This document shows, one piece after another, positions 1 through 6,239 of a stretch of DNA of 8,093 nt (its first letter is position 1; every line of letters starts with the position of its first letter). The translations under genes were made by a program, and so were the position numbers. The stretch comes from an uncultured Alphaproteobacteria bacterium (GTDB lineage Bacteria; Pseudomonadota; Alphaproteobacteria; Puniceispirillales; Puniceispirillaceae): assembly GCA_913064995.1 (NCBI GenBank), contig CAJYBL010000061.1, positions 1 to 8,093 on the forward strand, read 5' to 3'. Under the pieces are notes generated by a model. The model was not told where the DNA came from, ran no database searches, and saw nothing but the letters and a program-made list of their open reading frames with translations.

Positions 1-28
1 CGATATAGCCGGTGAAATTCAGCGTCAT
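1..28 (-). CDS. Start of an unidentified leftward gene (partial)
   Basis: Only nine codons are inside the window, reading MTLNFTGYI from an ATG at 28-26, so the product cannot be named. The start is supported by context. An AAAGGA ribosome-binding sequence lies about nine bases upstream on the minus strand, and a perfect TATAAT box (59-64) sits further upstream. There is no stop codon before the window edge. The gene would be divergent from the PIG-L-family gene at 190. It could still be a chance ATG, because nine codons carry no family signal. Confidence 0.5.
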
Positions 29-58
29 TTATGCCTATCCTTTGCCCGTTTGCCGCGC

Positions 59-64
59 ATTATA
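59..64 (-). promoter_or_regulatory. -10 box (TATAAT) for the leftward gene at 28
   Basis: Read on the minus strand these bases are exactly TATAAT. A start of transcription about seven bases downstream, near position 52, would give a leader of roughly 25 bases that contains the AAAGGA ribosome-binding sequence and leads to the ATG at 28. I see no convincing -35 box at 16-18 bases upstream, so the promoter is weak, activated, or read by an alternative sigma factor. Confidence 0.4.
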
Positions 65-74
65 AGATTGTTAT

Positions 75-102
75 TTGTTAGCGGCTTTGCATTCGCTATC
101 AT
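75..102 (+). promoter_or_regulatory. Candidate sigma-70-type promoter for the PIG-L-family gene
   Basis: TTGTTA (75-80, four of six matches to TTGACA) is separated by 16 bases from TATCAT (97-102, five of six matches to TATAAT). Transcription would start near 109 and leave an untranslated leader of about 80 bases before the ATG at 190. The leader contains a short inverted repeat, GCAAA at 133-137 and TTTGC at 141-145, around a three-base loop. It is probably too small to be a regulator by itself. Confidence 0.35.
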
Positions 103-189
103 GGTATCATTAAAACATATTTCGAGGCGAAAGCAAAAGCTTTGCGATATCTATTTAGCCATCGCAGGCGATCAAGACGGAGCCATTAA

Positions 190-879
190 ATGAATATTGT
201 GGCCATTGGCGCACATCCTGATGATCTGGAAATCTTTGCCTATGGCTTTTTGGCGGCCGCATCGTCGCGCGGCGATAATCTGATCCTTGGCGTTGCCACT
301 GATGGCGCGGCTGGCGGTGTAAACCAAGGCGCCGAATTGGCAAGGCAACGTGCTGAAGAAGCCAAAATCGGGCTTGCCGCACTTGGCATACCAACCTTGC
401 TTGATCTTCCCGATGGCCAGCTTGCCGATGCGCCAAACGCCCGAAACTGCATCGGAGATTTTATTCGCAATGCGGCGCCCGATCTTGTGATCACCCATGC
501 GCCTGAAGATTATCATCCCGATCATCGCGCACTGGCGGCCTATGTTCGTGACGCCGCCGGATTCATCTGTCCGGTGCTGTTTTGTGACACCTTGATGGGG
601 GTCGGTTTTACGCCGGATTATTACATTGATATCACCCCGCATTTCGCCGCCAAGCAAAAGGCCATCATGGCGCATCACAGTCAGGATCCATCACGATTTT
701 CCAGTGCCAGCGCGATTATGAACCGGTTTCGTGCCGCCCAATGTAACGCGCCTGATGGCCATTATGCCGAAGCCTACCGGCTTGATAGCCGGTTTCCATT
801 TACCGATATCCGTGATCTGTTGCCGCCGCCTCCACCTTACCGGCCATTTTATGTTCCAGGATCTGATGCGCTGATCTAA
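190..879 (+). CDS. PIG-L/LmbE-family zinc-dependent N-deacetylase
   Basis: This 229-residue protein belongs to the PIG-L/LmbE family, zinc enzymes that remove acetyl groups from N-acetylated amino sugars and their conjugates. The opening strand and loop MNIVAIGAHPDD carries the hallmark AHPDD (His9, Asp11, Asp12). A second motif, HPDHRALA (His109, Asp111, His112), supplies the third metal ligand, His112. No signal peptide or membrane segment is visible, so it should be cytosolic. GGAG at 179-182, seven bases before the ATG, fixes the start. The gene points at anmK and their stop codons overlap (877-879 and 876-878). Next to peptidoglycan-recycling genes, an amino-sugar substrate such as a GlcNAc or MurNAc derivative is attractive but inferred. 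The family also includes bacillithiol and mycothiol deacetylases and enzymes of antibiotic tailoring, so the exact substrate stays open. Confidence 0.85.
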   Translation: MNIVAIGAHPDDLEIFAYGFLAAASSRGDNLILGVATDGAAGGVNQGAELARQRAEEAKIGLAALGIPTLLDLPDGQLADAPNARNCIGDFIRNAAPDLVITHAPEDYHPDHRALAAYVRDAAGFICPVLFCDTLMGVGFTPDYYIDITPHFAAKQKAIMAHHSQDPSRFSSASAIMNRFRAAQCNAPDGHYAEAYRLDSRFPFTDIRDLLPPPPPYRPFYVPGSDALI

Positions 880-2027
880 ACCGGCAGTGCCAACACACCG
901 CCACAAACCGGTTGATGGCACCCCGTTGTTGACGGAAATGATGTTGGCAATCCAGCGATATGCCGCGCTGCCAAAAAAGCCATTAATTCGGCCTCAAGCA
1001 TATCAGGCGAAAATAAGGGCCCGTCACCAGCAACATTGCCATCTTGAACAGCACTGCCAAACCGGTTTTGTAAATGCGATATGAGGCAAAGATTGCGCCT
1101 GCCGCCACCGGCAATCAGGATTGTTTGCGGCGGTGCAGGCAATTGATCAATTGCCATAGCAATGCTGTTTGCCGTGAATAGAGCAAGGCTTGCCATCGCA
1201 TCGGCTGGCACCTTGGCCAATAATCGCGCATCATCAAGGCAATGGCGAAACGCCTGACGATCAAGCGACTTTGGCCAACCAGCGGTAAAATAAGGCTCAT
1301 AAAGCCATGTATCGACAAGCGTGGCATCGGCTATGCCGCTTGCCGCTAATGCGCCATCTTTGTCAAAATCAGCGTCGCAATAAAGCCGCATATAATCATC
1401 CATCAACGCATTGCCCGGGCCGGTATCAAACCCGATCACACCCGTGCCACCTTCCATCCCTGTCAGATTTGCAAACCAAGTCAGATTGGCAACCCCCCCG
1501 ATATTGACCAGAACCGCCGGCAGGTCAACGGTGAGATGCTCCAGCATCGCCGCATGAAACACCGGTGCCAAGGGCGCGCCCTGCCCGCCAGCCGCCATAT
1601 CGGCACGCCGCACATCATGCACAACCGACAAGCCGGTTTTGGCGGCCAATAATGCCGCATCGCCAAGCTGGATTGTCGTGCGCCCAAGCGGATGGCCATC
1701 ATCGCCAGTAGGATTATGATAGATTGTCTGGCCATGAAAGCCGATCAATGTCGGCGATAGATTGCTGCTGTCAATCAATTGCAAAACCGCATTTGCGTGA
1801 TCTTCGGCAATCAGCCGGTCAAGATGCTGGCGGGCGGCATCATCATGCATATGATCATAGGCATTGGCCACCGCCGCCCAGATACCGGCGCGGGTTTCGG
1901 ATCGATAATCAAAAGACCCAGAACAGCCAGTCGTTTGAAATGTCTGGCCATCGGTTTGCAGAACCGCAGCATCAATGCCATCTGCACTGGTTCCCGACAT
2001 CAAGCCTATAACAAGCGATCCTGCCAT
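876..2027 (-). CDS. anmK: Anhydro-N-acetylmuramic acid kinase
   Basis: AnmK opens the 1,6-anhydro ring of anhydroMurNAc and phosphorylates it with ATP to give MurNAc-6-phosphate, a cytosolic step of peptidoglycan recycling. The 383-residue protein matches the family throughout: N-terminal VIGLMSGTSADGIDA for nucleotide binding, GFHGQTIYH (residues 96-104), the QLGD and GGQGAPLAP segments (120-154), and NIGGVANLT followed by GFDTGPGNALMD, where Asp201 is the expected catalytic base. IAGGGRRN and LPTSFPSTTG complete the C-terminal half. I chose the ATG at 2027 because a purine-rich AGAGAAGAG stretch lies just upstream and MAGSLVIGLMSG aligns with family N-termini; a longer frame to 2135 would run into murQ. 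The gene is divergent from murQ, which uses its product, with only 42 bases between them. Length is normal for the family (about 370-390). Confidence 0.95.
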   Translation of the reverse strand: MAGSLVIGLMSGTSADGIDAAVLQTDGQTFQTTGCSGSFDYRSETRAGIWAAVANAYDHMHDDAARQHLDRLIAEDHANAVLQLIDSSNLSPTLIGFHGQTIYHNPTGDDGHPLGRTTIQLGDAALLAAKTGLSVVHDVRRADMAAGGQGAPLAPVFHAAMLEHLTVDLPAVLVNIGGVANLTWFANLTGMEGGTGVIGFDTGPGNALMDDYMRLYCDADFDKDGALAASGIADATLVDTWLYEPYFTAGWPKSLDRQAFRHCLDDARLLAKVPADAMASLALFTANSIAMAIDQLPAPPQTILIAGGGRRNLCLISHLQNRFGSAVQDGNVAGDGPLFSPDMLEAELMAFLAARHIAGLPTSFPSTTGCHQPVCGGVLALPV

Positions 2028-2069
2028 GCGTCTCTTCTCTTTTGCTGTTCTGACGCCTATAGTGACGCG
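2028..2069. promoter_or_regulatory. anmK/murQ divergent control region with a tandem repeat
   Basis: These 42 bases are all that separate the two start codons. They contain TGACGC twice (2051-2056 and 2063-2068) on either side of the palindrome CTATAG (2057-2062). On the plus strand TATAGT (2058-2063) resembles a -10 box placed exactly seven bases before the A of the murQ ATG. No Shine-Dalgarno sequence precedes murQ, so its message may be leaderless. A good -35 box is absent. The two promoters must overlap each other or lie inside the opposite gene, and one bound regulator could control both. Confidence 0.4.
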
Positions 2070-2849
2070 ATGAGCATCAGAAATCGAGACCCAAATATCG
2101 GCACCACCGAAGATGTACCCCCAGCTGGCCTTCATGTTGATAAAATGGCACCATCAGCAGCGCTGTCGGTTATGCTTGACAATCAAGCAAGTGCCATTCC
2201 TGCATTGCAGGCCGCCTTACCAGCAATCGAAGCCGCAGCAATTGCCGCGCATGACCGCCTAAGCCAAACAAGCAACGGACGGCTAATCTATGCTGGTGCT
2301 GGTACATCGGCTCGAATTGGGGTTCAAGATGGCGCCGAATTACCGCCAACCTTTAACTGGCCAAAAGACCGGCTTGGCTTTTTGATCGCTGGCGGGCCAT
2401 CGGCGCTTTTGAGTGCCATTGAAAATGCCGAAGATGATGCCGCGGCTGGTGCGGCTGGCTTTACCGCGATTGATGGTGCTGCGCATGATGTGGTTATTGG
2501 CATCGCTGCCAGCGGCAAAACCCCCTATACACTTGGCGCGATCGAGGCGGCCCGCCAATCAGGCGCAATAACCATCGGCATTGCCAATAATCCCGACACC
2601 CCGCTTTTGACCGCAGCCGATTATCCAATCCTGCTTGCCACTGGCGGTGAAATCATTGCAGGATCAACAAGGTTAACCGCCGGAACCGCGCAGAAAATCT
2701 GCATGAATCTAATCTCGAATATGATCATGCTTCAAATGGGATTTGTTGCCAATGGTATGATGGTGGCAATGGTGCCAACCAATGAAAAACTGCGTCACCG
2801 CCGTGATCAGATTGACGCCGCGCTAGGACAGCAAGCGCGGATTGATTGA
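2070..2849 (+). CDS. murQ: N-acetylmuramic acid 6-phosphate etherase, short form
   Basis: MurQ cleaves the lactyl ether of MurNAc-6-phosphate, giving GlcNAc-6-phosphate and D-lactate, directly after AnmK. The protein is a SIS-domain sugar isomerase fold: GRLIYAGAGTSARIGVQDGAELPPTF (residues 70-95), IENAEDDAAAG (117-127), GIAASGKTPYTLGAIE (144-159), AGSTRLTAGTAQK (197-209) and PTNEKLRHR (236-244). Glu90 and Glu121 align with the two catalytic glutamates of the E. coli enzyme (Glu83, Glu114). I chose the ATG at 2070 because the GTTED segment near its N-terminus fits the family; the open frame extends back to 1779 but would lie across anmK. The protein ends at 259 residues, about 40 short of the usual 300, and lacks the C-terminal helical domain. 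Its last 27 bases overlap the convergent gene at 2823-3356. Confidence 0.94.
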   Translation: MSIRNRDPNIGTTEDVPPAGLHVDKMAPSAALSVMLDNQASAIPALQAALPAIEAAAIAAHDRLSQTSNGRLIYAGAGTSARIGVQDGAELPPTFNWPKDRLGFLIAGGPSALLSAIENAEDDAAAGAAGFTAIDGAAHDVVIGIAASGKTPYTLGAIEAARQSGAITIGIANNPDTPLLTAADYPILLATGGEIIAGSTRLTAGTAQKICMNLISNMIMLQMGFVANGMMVAMVPTNEKLRHRRDQIDAALGQQARID

Positions 2850-3356
2850 TAGATATTGATCCACATCAGCCAGACCAAGCATGCTCATAAGATCATCACG
2901 ATCCACCGCCACACATCCTGCCGTACTGGTTTTGCCATCAGCGATACAATGCAGAAAAATGGCGCTTCCACGTCCGGCGATTGGTGGCGCATCGTTAAAG
3001 CCCAGCATGACAACAAGATCATAAGCGCCATCATCGCGCCACATCACCTCATGGCTGGCGGCAAAGGGCAAACTCACATGGCAATTATAATCTTGATGCG
3101 CCGGATCATCGCACCAGCCACAATGCGGCGTGATCACGCTTGCCGGAATGACCGTATCAACCGAACCCAGCAAATCCTGCCGATAATAGAGGTGGCGCAA
3201 TGCCCACCGGCCAACTGGTGTTGCCATATCGCCCTCGCGTTTGCCATCAGCAGCAATGACGCCAGCCCCGCCAATTATGGCACGCCTTGGCACCTGATCA
3301 CCAGCCTGCAGCCAATAATGGCCTGCCTTATCAAGATCAAGACACCAGTCCGGCAT
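2823..3356 (-). CDS. YkuD-fold L,D-transpeptidase-family protein, probable cytosolic L,D-carboxypeptidase
   Basis: The 177-residue protein is a single YkuD (L,D-transpeptidase) domain of the COG3786 type. It shows GKREGDMATPVGRWALR (residues 38-54), YYRQD, and a catalytic block with His136 in IFLHCIAD and the nucleophile Cys148 in STAGCVAV. The N-terminus MPDWCLDLDKAGHYWLQ has no signal peptide or membrane anchor, so the protein should stay in the cytosol, where crosslinking of the wall is impossible. Signal-less YkuD proteins of this kind, as I recall ElsL of Acinetobacter baumannii, act as L,D-carboxypeptidases that remove terminal D-Ala from tetrapeptides, replacing LdcA. The position between murQ and ampG supports that role; the substrate is inferred. 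AAGG lies nine bases upstream of the ATG at 3356. It is divergent from ampG and overlaps the murQ end by 27 bases. Confidence 0.85.
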   Translation of the reverse strand: MPDWCLDLDKAGHYWLQAGDQVPRRAIIGGAGVIAADGKREGDMATPVGRWALRHLYYRQDLLGSVDTVIPASVITPHCGWCDDPAHQDYNCHVSLPFAASHEVMWRDDGAYDLVVMLGFNDAPPIAGRGSAIFLHCIADGKTSTAGCVAVDRDDLMSMLGLADVDQYLSINPRLLS

Positions 3357-3470
3357 TGCATCAAACCTTTTTCCAGATAGAGTTATTTCACGGATAGCTT
3401 AGGAAAATTGCTTTCCCCATTTTTGCCATAGGGTCTAATATAACAAACGCAAATTGATGGAGCCATGATA
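3357..3470. promoter_or_regulatory. Divergent intergenic region between the YkuD gene and ampG
   Basis: This 114-base AT-rich region must carry promoters in both directions. On the plus strand TATAAC (3439-3444) and the overlapping TCTAAT (3434-3439) are -10-like and would start ampG transcription near 3450, leaving a leader of about 20 bases with GGAG at 3459-3462. No good -35 partner is visible. On the minus strand I found no convincing promoter boxes, only the AAGG ribosome-binding sequence of the YkuD gene. Confidence 0.3.
3459..3462 (+). promoter_or_regulatory. ampG ribosome-binding site that decides the start codon
   Basis: GGAG here is only two bases from the ATG at 3465 but eight bases from the in-frame ATG at 3471. 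Standard spacing therefore favours 3471. A third in-frame ATG at 3483 is further than usual. Confidence 0.5.
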
Positions 3471-4832
3471 ATGCGTGATTTTATGACAAGTTTGGGCGCC
3501 TATCGCGACCGGCGCATGATCCGCATTCTACTGCTTGGCGCGATGAGTGGCTTTCCTTGGGTGCTGATTGGCTCGTCACTATCGCTATGGCTAAATGAAG
3601 ATGGCCTAAGCCGGTCGGCGATTGGCTGGGCCGGACTGATATTCAGCATCTATGCCATCAATTTTTTCTGGGCGCCGCTGATTGACCGGATTCGCATTCC
3701 CGGACTTGCCCGCAAAATTGGCCAACGAAAAGCATGGATTTTATGTTTCCAGATTGTCATTCTTTTGGCGCTTCTGGCCTGGAGCCTGCTTCGTCCGGCA
3801 GAAAATATCTGGCTTGTGATGGCAGTTGGGCTTGTGATTGCCACCGCATCAGCATCGCAAGATATCACCATCGACGCGCTTCGCATTGAACAGATCGACG
3901 CTTCGGAAAAAAGCGCAATGGCGGCAGGCGCGGCCATTCATGTGACCGGCTGGTGGAGCGGCTATAAAATAGGCGGCATCATTGCACTATTCAGTGCAGA
4001 TTTGCTGCAAAATGCCGGATTTGAAAATTACTGGCAATTGACCTTTATCGGGCTTGGCGGGCTGGTTATTCTGGCGAATATCGGGCTTTTATTCATTCCC
4101 GAAGCAAGCGCCAATGCGCGCATCGAAGCGCAAAACAAGGCCGAGGCCGATATCGTCAAAAAGCTTGGTGCAAATAATCATTTTGCCCGATTAATTGGCT
4201 TTCTTGGCAGCACGGTCTGGGGGCCGCTTGCCAGTTTTTTCCGGCAGAATGGCGTTGCCATCGGGCTTGGCATTCTAAGCTTTGTTCTATTGTTCAAAAT
4301 CGGCGAAGCCTTCATGGGCAAAATGTCGTTGATCTTCTATTCCGAAATCGGCTTTTCAAAATCGGATATCGCGCTCTATTCAAAAGGCCTCGGCTGGATA
4401 ACCACCGTTGCCTTTACCCTTCTTGGTGGGTTTTTTGCCATTCGGTCAGGTGCGGTTCGCGCCCTGTTCATTGCTGGCATTGCAATGGCGGCAACCAATG
4501 TCATGTTTAGTGTTCTTGCATGGACAGGCAAATCTGAATGGGTGTTTGCGCTTGCGGTTTTGCTTGATGATATTGCCGCTGCCTTTGCCACTGTTGCGTT
4601 TGTAACCTTTATTTCGCTTCTTGTTGATCGCACCTATACCGCAACGCAATATGCGCTTTTGGCCTCGATCGGCACAATTGGCCGAACCACCTTGGCTGCG
4701 TCATCAGGGGCAATGGTTGATGGGCTTGGCGGGGATTGGGGTTTGTTCTTCGTCATCACCGCGCTGATGGTCATTCCATCGCTTTGCTTGCTATGGCTGC
4801 TTCGCCATAAGATTCAGCTAAATGGTGGCTAG
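3471..4832 (+). CDS. ampG: AmpG-type muropeptide permease (MFS)
   Basis: AmpG is the inner-membrane major-facilitator protein that imports GlcNAc-anhydroMurNAc peptides released by wall turnover. The 453-residue protein consists mainly of hydrophobic helices. It carries family landmarks: AMSGFPWVLIGSSLSLWL (residues 24-41), FFWAPLIDR (65-73), ASASQDITIDALR (126-138), FKIGEAFMGKMSL (275-287), SKGLGWITT (304-312) and TATQYALLASIGTIGR (390-405). These correspond well to E. coli AmpG motifs such as SASQDIVFDAW and SATQFALLSAL. A hydrophilic stretch around residues 212-238 is the probable central cytoplasmic loop. The start is set by GGAG at 3459-3462; 3465 would add two residues. The gene is divergent from the YkuD gene, and its stop lies three bases from the stop of the convergent NlpC/P60 gene. 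Every neighbour from 876 to 6061 can act on its cargo. Confidence 0.92.
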   Translation: MRDFMTSLGAYRDRRMIRILLLGAMSGFPWVLIGSSLSLWLNEDGLSRSAIGWAGLIFSIYAINFFWAPLIDRIRIPGLARKIGQRKAWILCFQIVILLALLAWSLLRPAENIWLVMAVGLVIATASASQDITIDALRIEQIDASEKSAMAAGAAIHVTGWWSGYKIGGIIALFSADLLQNAGFENYWQLTFIGLGGLVILANIGLLFIPEASANARIEAQNKAEADIVKKLGANNHFARLIGFLGSTVWGPLASFFRQNGVAIGLGILSFVLLFKIGEAFMGKMSLIFYSEIGFSKSDIALYSKGLGWITTVAFTLLGGFFAIRSGAVRALFIAGIAMAATNVMFSVLAWTGKSEWVFALAVLLDDIAAAFATVAFVTFISLLVDRTYTATQYALLASIGTIGRTTLAASSGAMVDGLGGDWGLFFVITALMVIPSLCLLWLLRHKIQLNGG

Positions 4833-4835
4833 AAT

Positions 4836-5651
4836 TTATCTCACCCTCTCAGGCATTGGGCGGCGAAGTGCGGTTACCGGCCCTGCAGTGATCGCAATAC
4901 GCGCAATTGCATCACCCAGCGGCTCACTTGCCACCGCCATATGATGCGCATTGGCATGAAGCAGGGTTTTGCCATCCTGCATGATGCCAACATGACCATG
5001 CCAGAACACCAGATCGCCGCGTTGCAATTGCGATGAATCATCAATGCGACTGCCAATATGATGCTGCGGGCCGGAATCACGCGGCGCATCGATGCCGCCT
5101 GCCGCCAAGGCCAATTGCACCAATGCTGAACAATCAAGTCCCCATGCACAACGCCCGCCCCATTTATAAGGGCTGGCAACAAGCTTTTCAGCAATTGCCA
5201 CCCAATCATCAACCCGCGTCACATCACCCAAAACATGACTCGCCGCCTTGTCGTCTGCTGCGCGTGGCGCCAATCGCAAAAGATGCTGGCGCGGTAAAAA
5301 ACCACTGCTGTTTGGGGTTATCATTTCAGCACGGTCATCTTGCAATTCTGTGATTGTTACCAAGGCGCCAAGCGACAGCGCAAAACGCCCAGCACTTTTG
5401 ATATCAGCTTGTGAAGTTACATCGCTCATCGGGACGATGACCCGCGCATTTGGGGCGGGCAAAGCGCCAAGACAATTATCCGGAACCCAGCCCTGATATC
5501 CATCACTGGCAAGCCTGCCAAAGGTAAATCCCGTTTCCGATCGTTCGGTCTCAAATGCCTCGCCAAAAAGACATTCACTATCAAGTGCGGCATTGGCGAA
5601 AGGGCCAGATCGCAGAGGCGCCGATGGGGTGATAATGCGAAATAGCGCCAT
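4836..5651 (-). CDS. SH3b-NlpC/P60 murein-peptide endopeptidase (dipeptidyl-peptidase VI / YkfC type)
   Basis: The 271-residue enzyme probably cleaves the gamma-D-Glu-(diamino acid) bond of freed stem peptides, releasing L-Ala-D-Glu. Residues 5-65 and about 70-128 look like two bacterial SH3 domains (GYQGWVPDNCLGAL, SSGFLPRQHLLRL). Residues 146-245 form the NlpC/P60 domain: PYKWGGRCAWGLDCSALVQ with nucleophile Cys174, RGDLVFWHGHVGIM with His220, and LLHANAHH with His232. The Asp-Cys pair and the 12-residue gap between the two histidines match the Cys-His-His triad of YkfC, whose SH3 domain restricts it to peptides with a free N-terminal L-Ala. That fits action after the amidase encoded just upstream. 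There is no signal peptide. It is the second gene of a leftward pair, starting five bases after the amidase stop, with only a weak GGA-type ribosome-binding site, so translational coupling is likely. Confidence 0.9.
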   Translation of the reverse strand: MALFRIITPSAPLRSGPFANAALDSECLFGEAFETERSETGFTFGRLASDGYQGWVPDNCLGALPAPNARVIVPMSDVTSQADIKSAGRFALSLGALVTITELQDDRAEMITPNSSGFLPRQHLLRLAPRAADDKAASHVLGDVTRVDDWVAIAEKLVASPYKWGGRCAWGLDCSALVQLALAAGGIDAPRDSGPQHHIGSRIDDSSQLQRGDLVFWHGHVGIMQDGKTLLHANAHHMAVASEPLGDAIARIAITAGPVTALRRPMPERVR

Positions 5652-5656
5652 CAGTC

Positions 5657-6061
5657 TTATAATCCGATCTTTTCACACCATTGCCCGACATTGAAATTCG
5701 GGCAGGTTTTATCAGTATAGTCGAAATCACGATGCCCACAAATTTCGGCATCAGGATAGGCATCACGCCAATCGCGAAGAACGGTTTCCAGCGCGGCAAA
5801 TTGAGCATCGGTAAAATCTTCGCGACCAATTAAACAGACGCCAAGGCTGGCCTCGTTAAAGCCTTTGACATGCGCGCCAATCCAATAATCAGGACGGCCA
5901 TGTTCAATGCGCCCATCACGGCAAATTACCCGGTGATAGCCAATGCCATTCCAACCAAAACCAAGATGCATTTGGTGAATATCACTTGCATCAAGCGGCT
6001 GGTCATCGGGCGTATCGGCACAATGCACCACGAGATAACGAATATTTTCGGCTTTCAACAT
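5657..6061 (-). CDS. T7-lysozyme-like N-acetylmuramoyl-L-alanine amidase (AmpD role)
   Basis: This 134-residue zinc amidase (Amidase_2/PGRP fold) should cut between MurNAc, or anhydroMurNAc, and L-Ala. Visible motifs are YLVVHCADTPDD with zinc ligand His13, GWNGIGYHRVICRDGRIEHGRP with Tyr42, IGAHVKGFNEASLGVCLIG, FTDAQFAAL, ICGHRDFD with His110, and DKTCPNFNVGQW with Lys118 and Cys120. These positions mirror T7 lysozyme His17, Tyr46, His122, Lys128 and Cys130; the His-to-Tyr spacing of 29 is identical. There is no signal peptide or holin nearby, so a cytosolic recycling role like AmpD is more likely than lysis. It is much shorter than E. coli AmpD (about 183 residues) and reads like a phage endolysin. 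It is the first gene of the operon with the NlpC/P60 peptidase. A GGACGAG stretch precedes the ATG at 6061. Confidence 0.9.
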   Translation of the reverse strand: MLKAENIRYLVVHCADTPDDQPLDASDIHQMHLGFGWNGIGYHRVICRDGRIEHGRPDYWIGAHVKGFNEASLGVCLIGREDFTDAQFAALETVLRDWRDAYPDAEICGHRDFDYTDKTCPNFNVGQWCEKIGL

Positions 6062-6239
6062 GACTCACTCGTCCAATTCATATTCATCGCATCGCGCCCA
6101 TCATGTCACCATCGATAAGGCCAATATGGCAATTCTGATTTATGGCGTTTTCCTTTGCGGCAAATCCATGCCATAGTCGGGCGGCTACGTTCAGGCAAAT
6201 CATTGCACAGGTAAAAGCCGCATTGATAGGGAAATATTC
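6062..6239. promoter_or_regulatory. Divergent intergenic region between the amidase operon and the HAD gene
   Basis: This is a 178-base gap between two divergent start codons, so it should contain a promoter for each side. I could not find a well-spaced -35/-10 pair on either strand. The only clear element is AGGGA at 6228-6232, seven bases before the HAD ATG. No hairpin, tRNA or convincing small gene is visible. Confidence 0.35.

Noticed and set aside
25..60. A short minus-strand reading frame (MRGKRAKDRHK) whose TGA overlaps the ATG at 28, like a leader peptide.
   Set aside because: Its ATG overlaps the TATAAT box, so it would lie upstream of the predicted transcription start, and it has no ribosome-binding site.
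2054..2068. Minus-strand TCACTATAGG, which resembles the core of a T7 RNA polymerase promoter.
   Set aside because: The upstream specificity part (TAATACGAC) does not match, and no phage polymerase context exists. It is the CTATAG palindrome seen from the other strand.
1779..2069. A 97-residue N-terminal extension of MurQ, since the frame is open back to 1779.
   Set aside because: It lies antisense to the conserved start of anmK, has no similarity to MurQ and would push the protein far beyond the family N-terminus.
2028..2135. A 36-residue N-terminal extension of AnmK, starting at 2135.
   Set aside because: It would overlap the murQ start and does not align with AnmK; the ATG at 2027 has a purine-rich ribosome-binding stretch and the family N-terminus.
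2856..3380. A 174-residue plus-strand open frame opposite the YkuD gene.
   Set aside because: It is the shadow of the conserved minus-strand gene: composition is unlike a protein, with no recognizable domain, and the opposite strand has catalytic motifs.
5657..6061. A prophage lysis cassette around the endolysin-like amidase.
   Set aside because: No holin, spanin, tail or integrase genes flank it, and base composition matches its neighbours; the surroundings are recycling genes.
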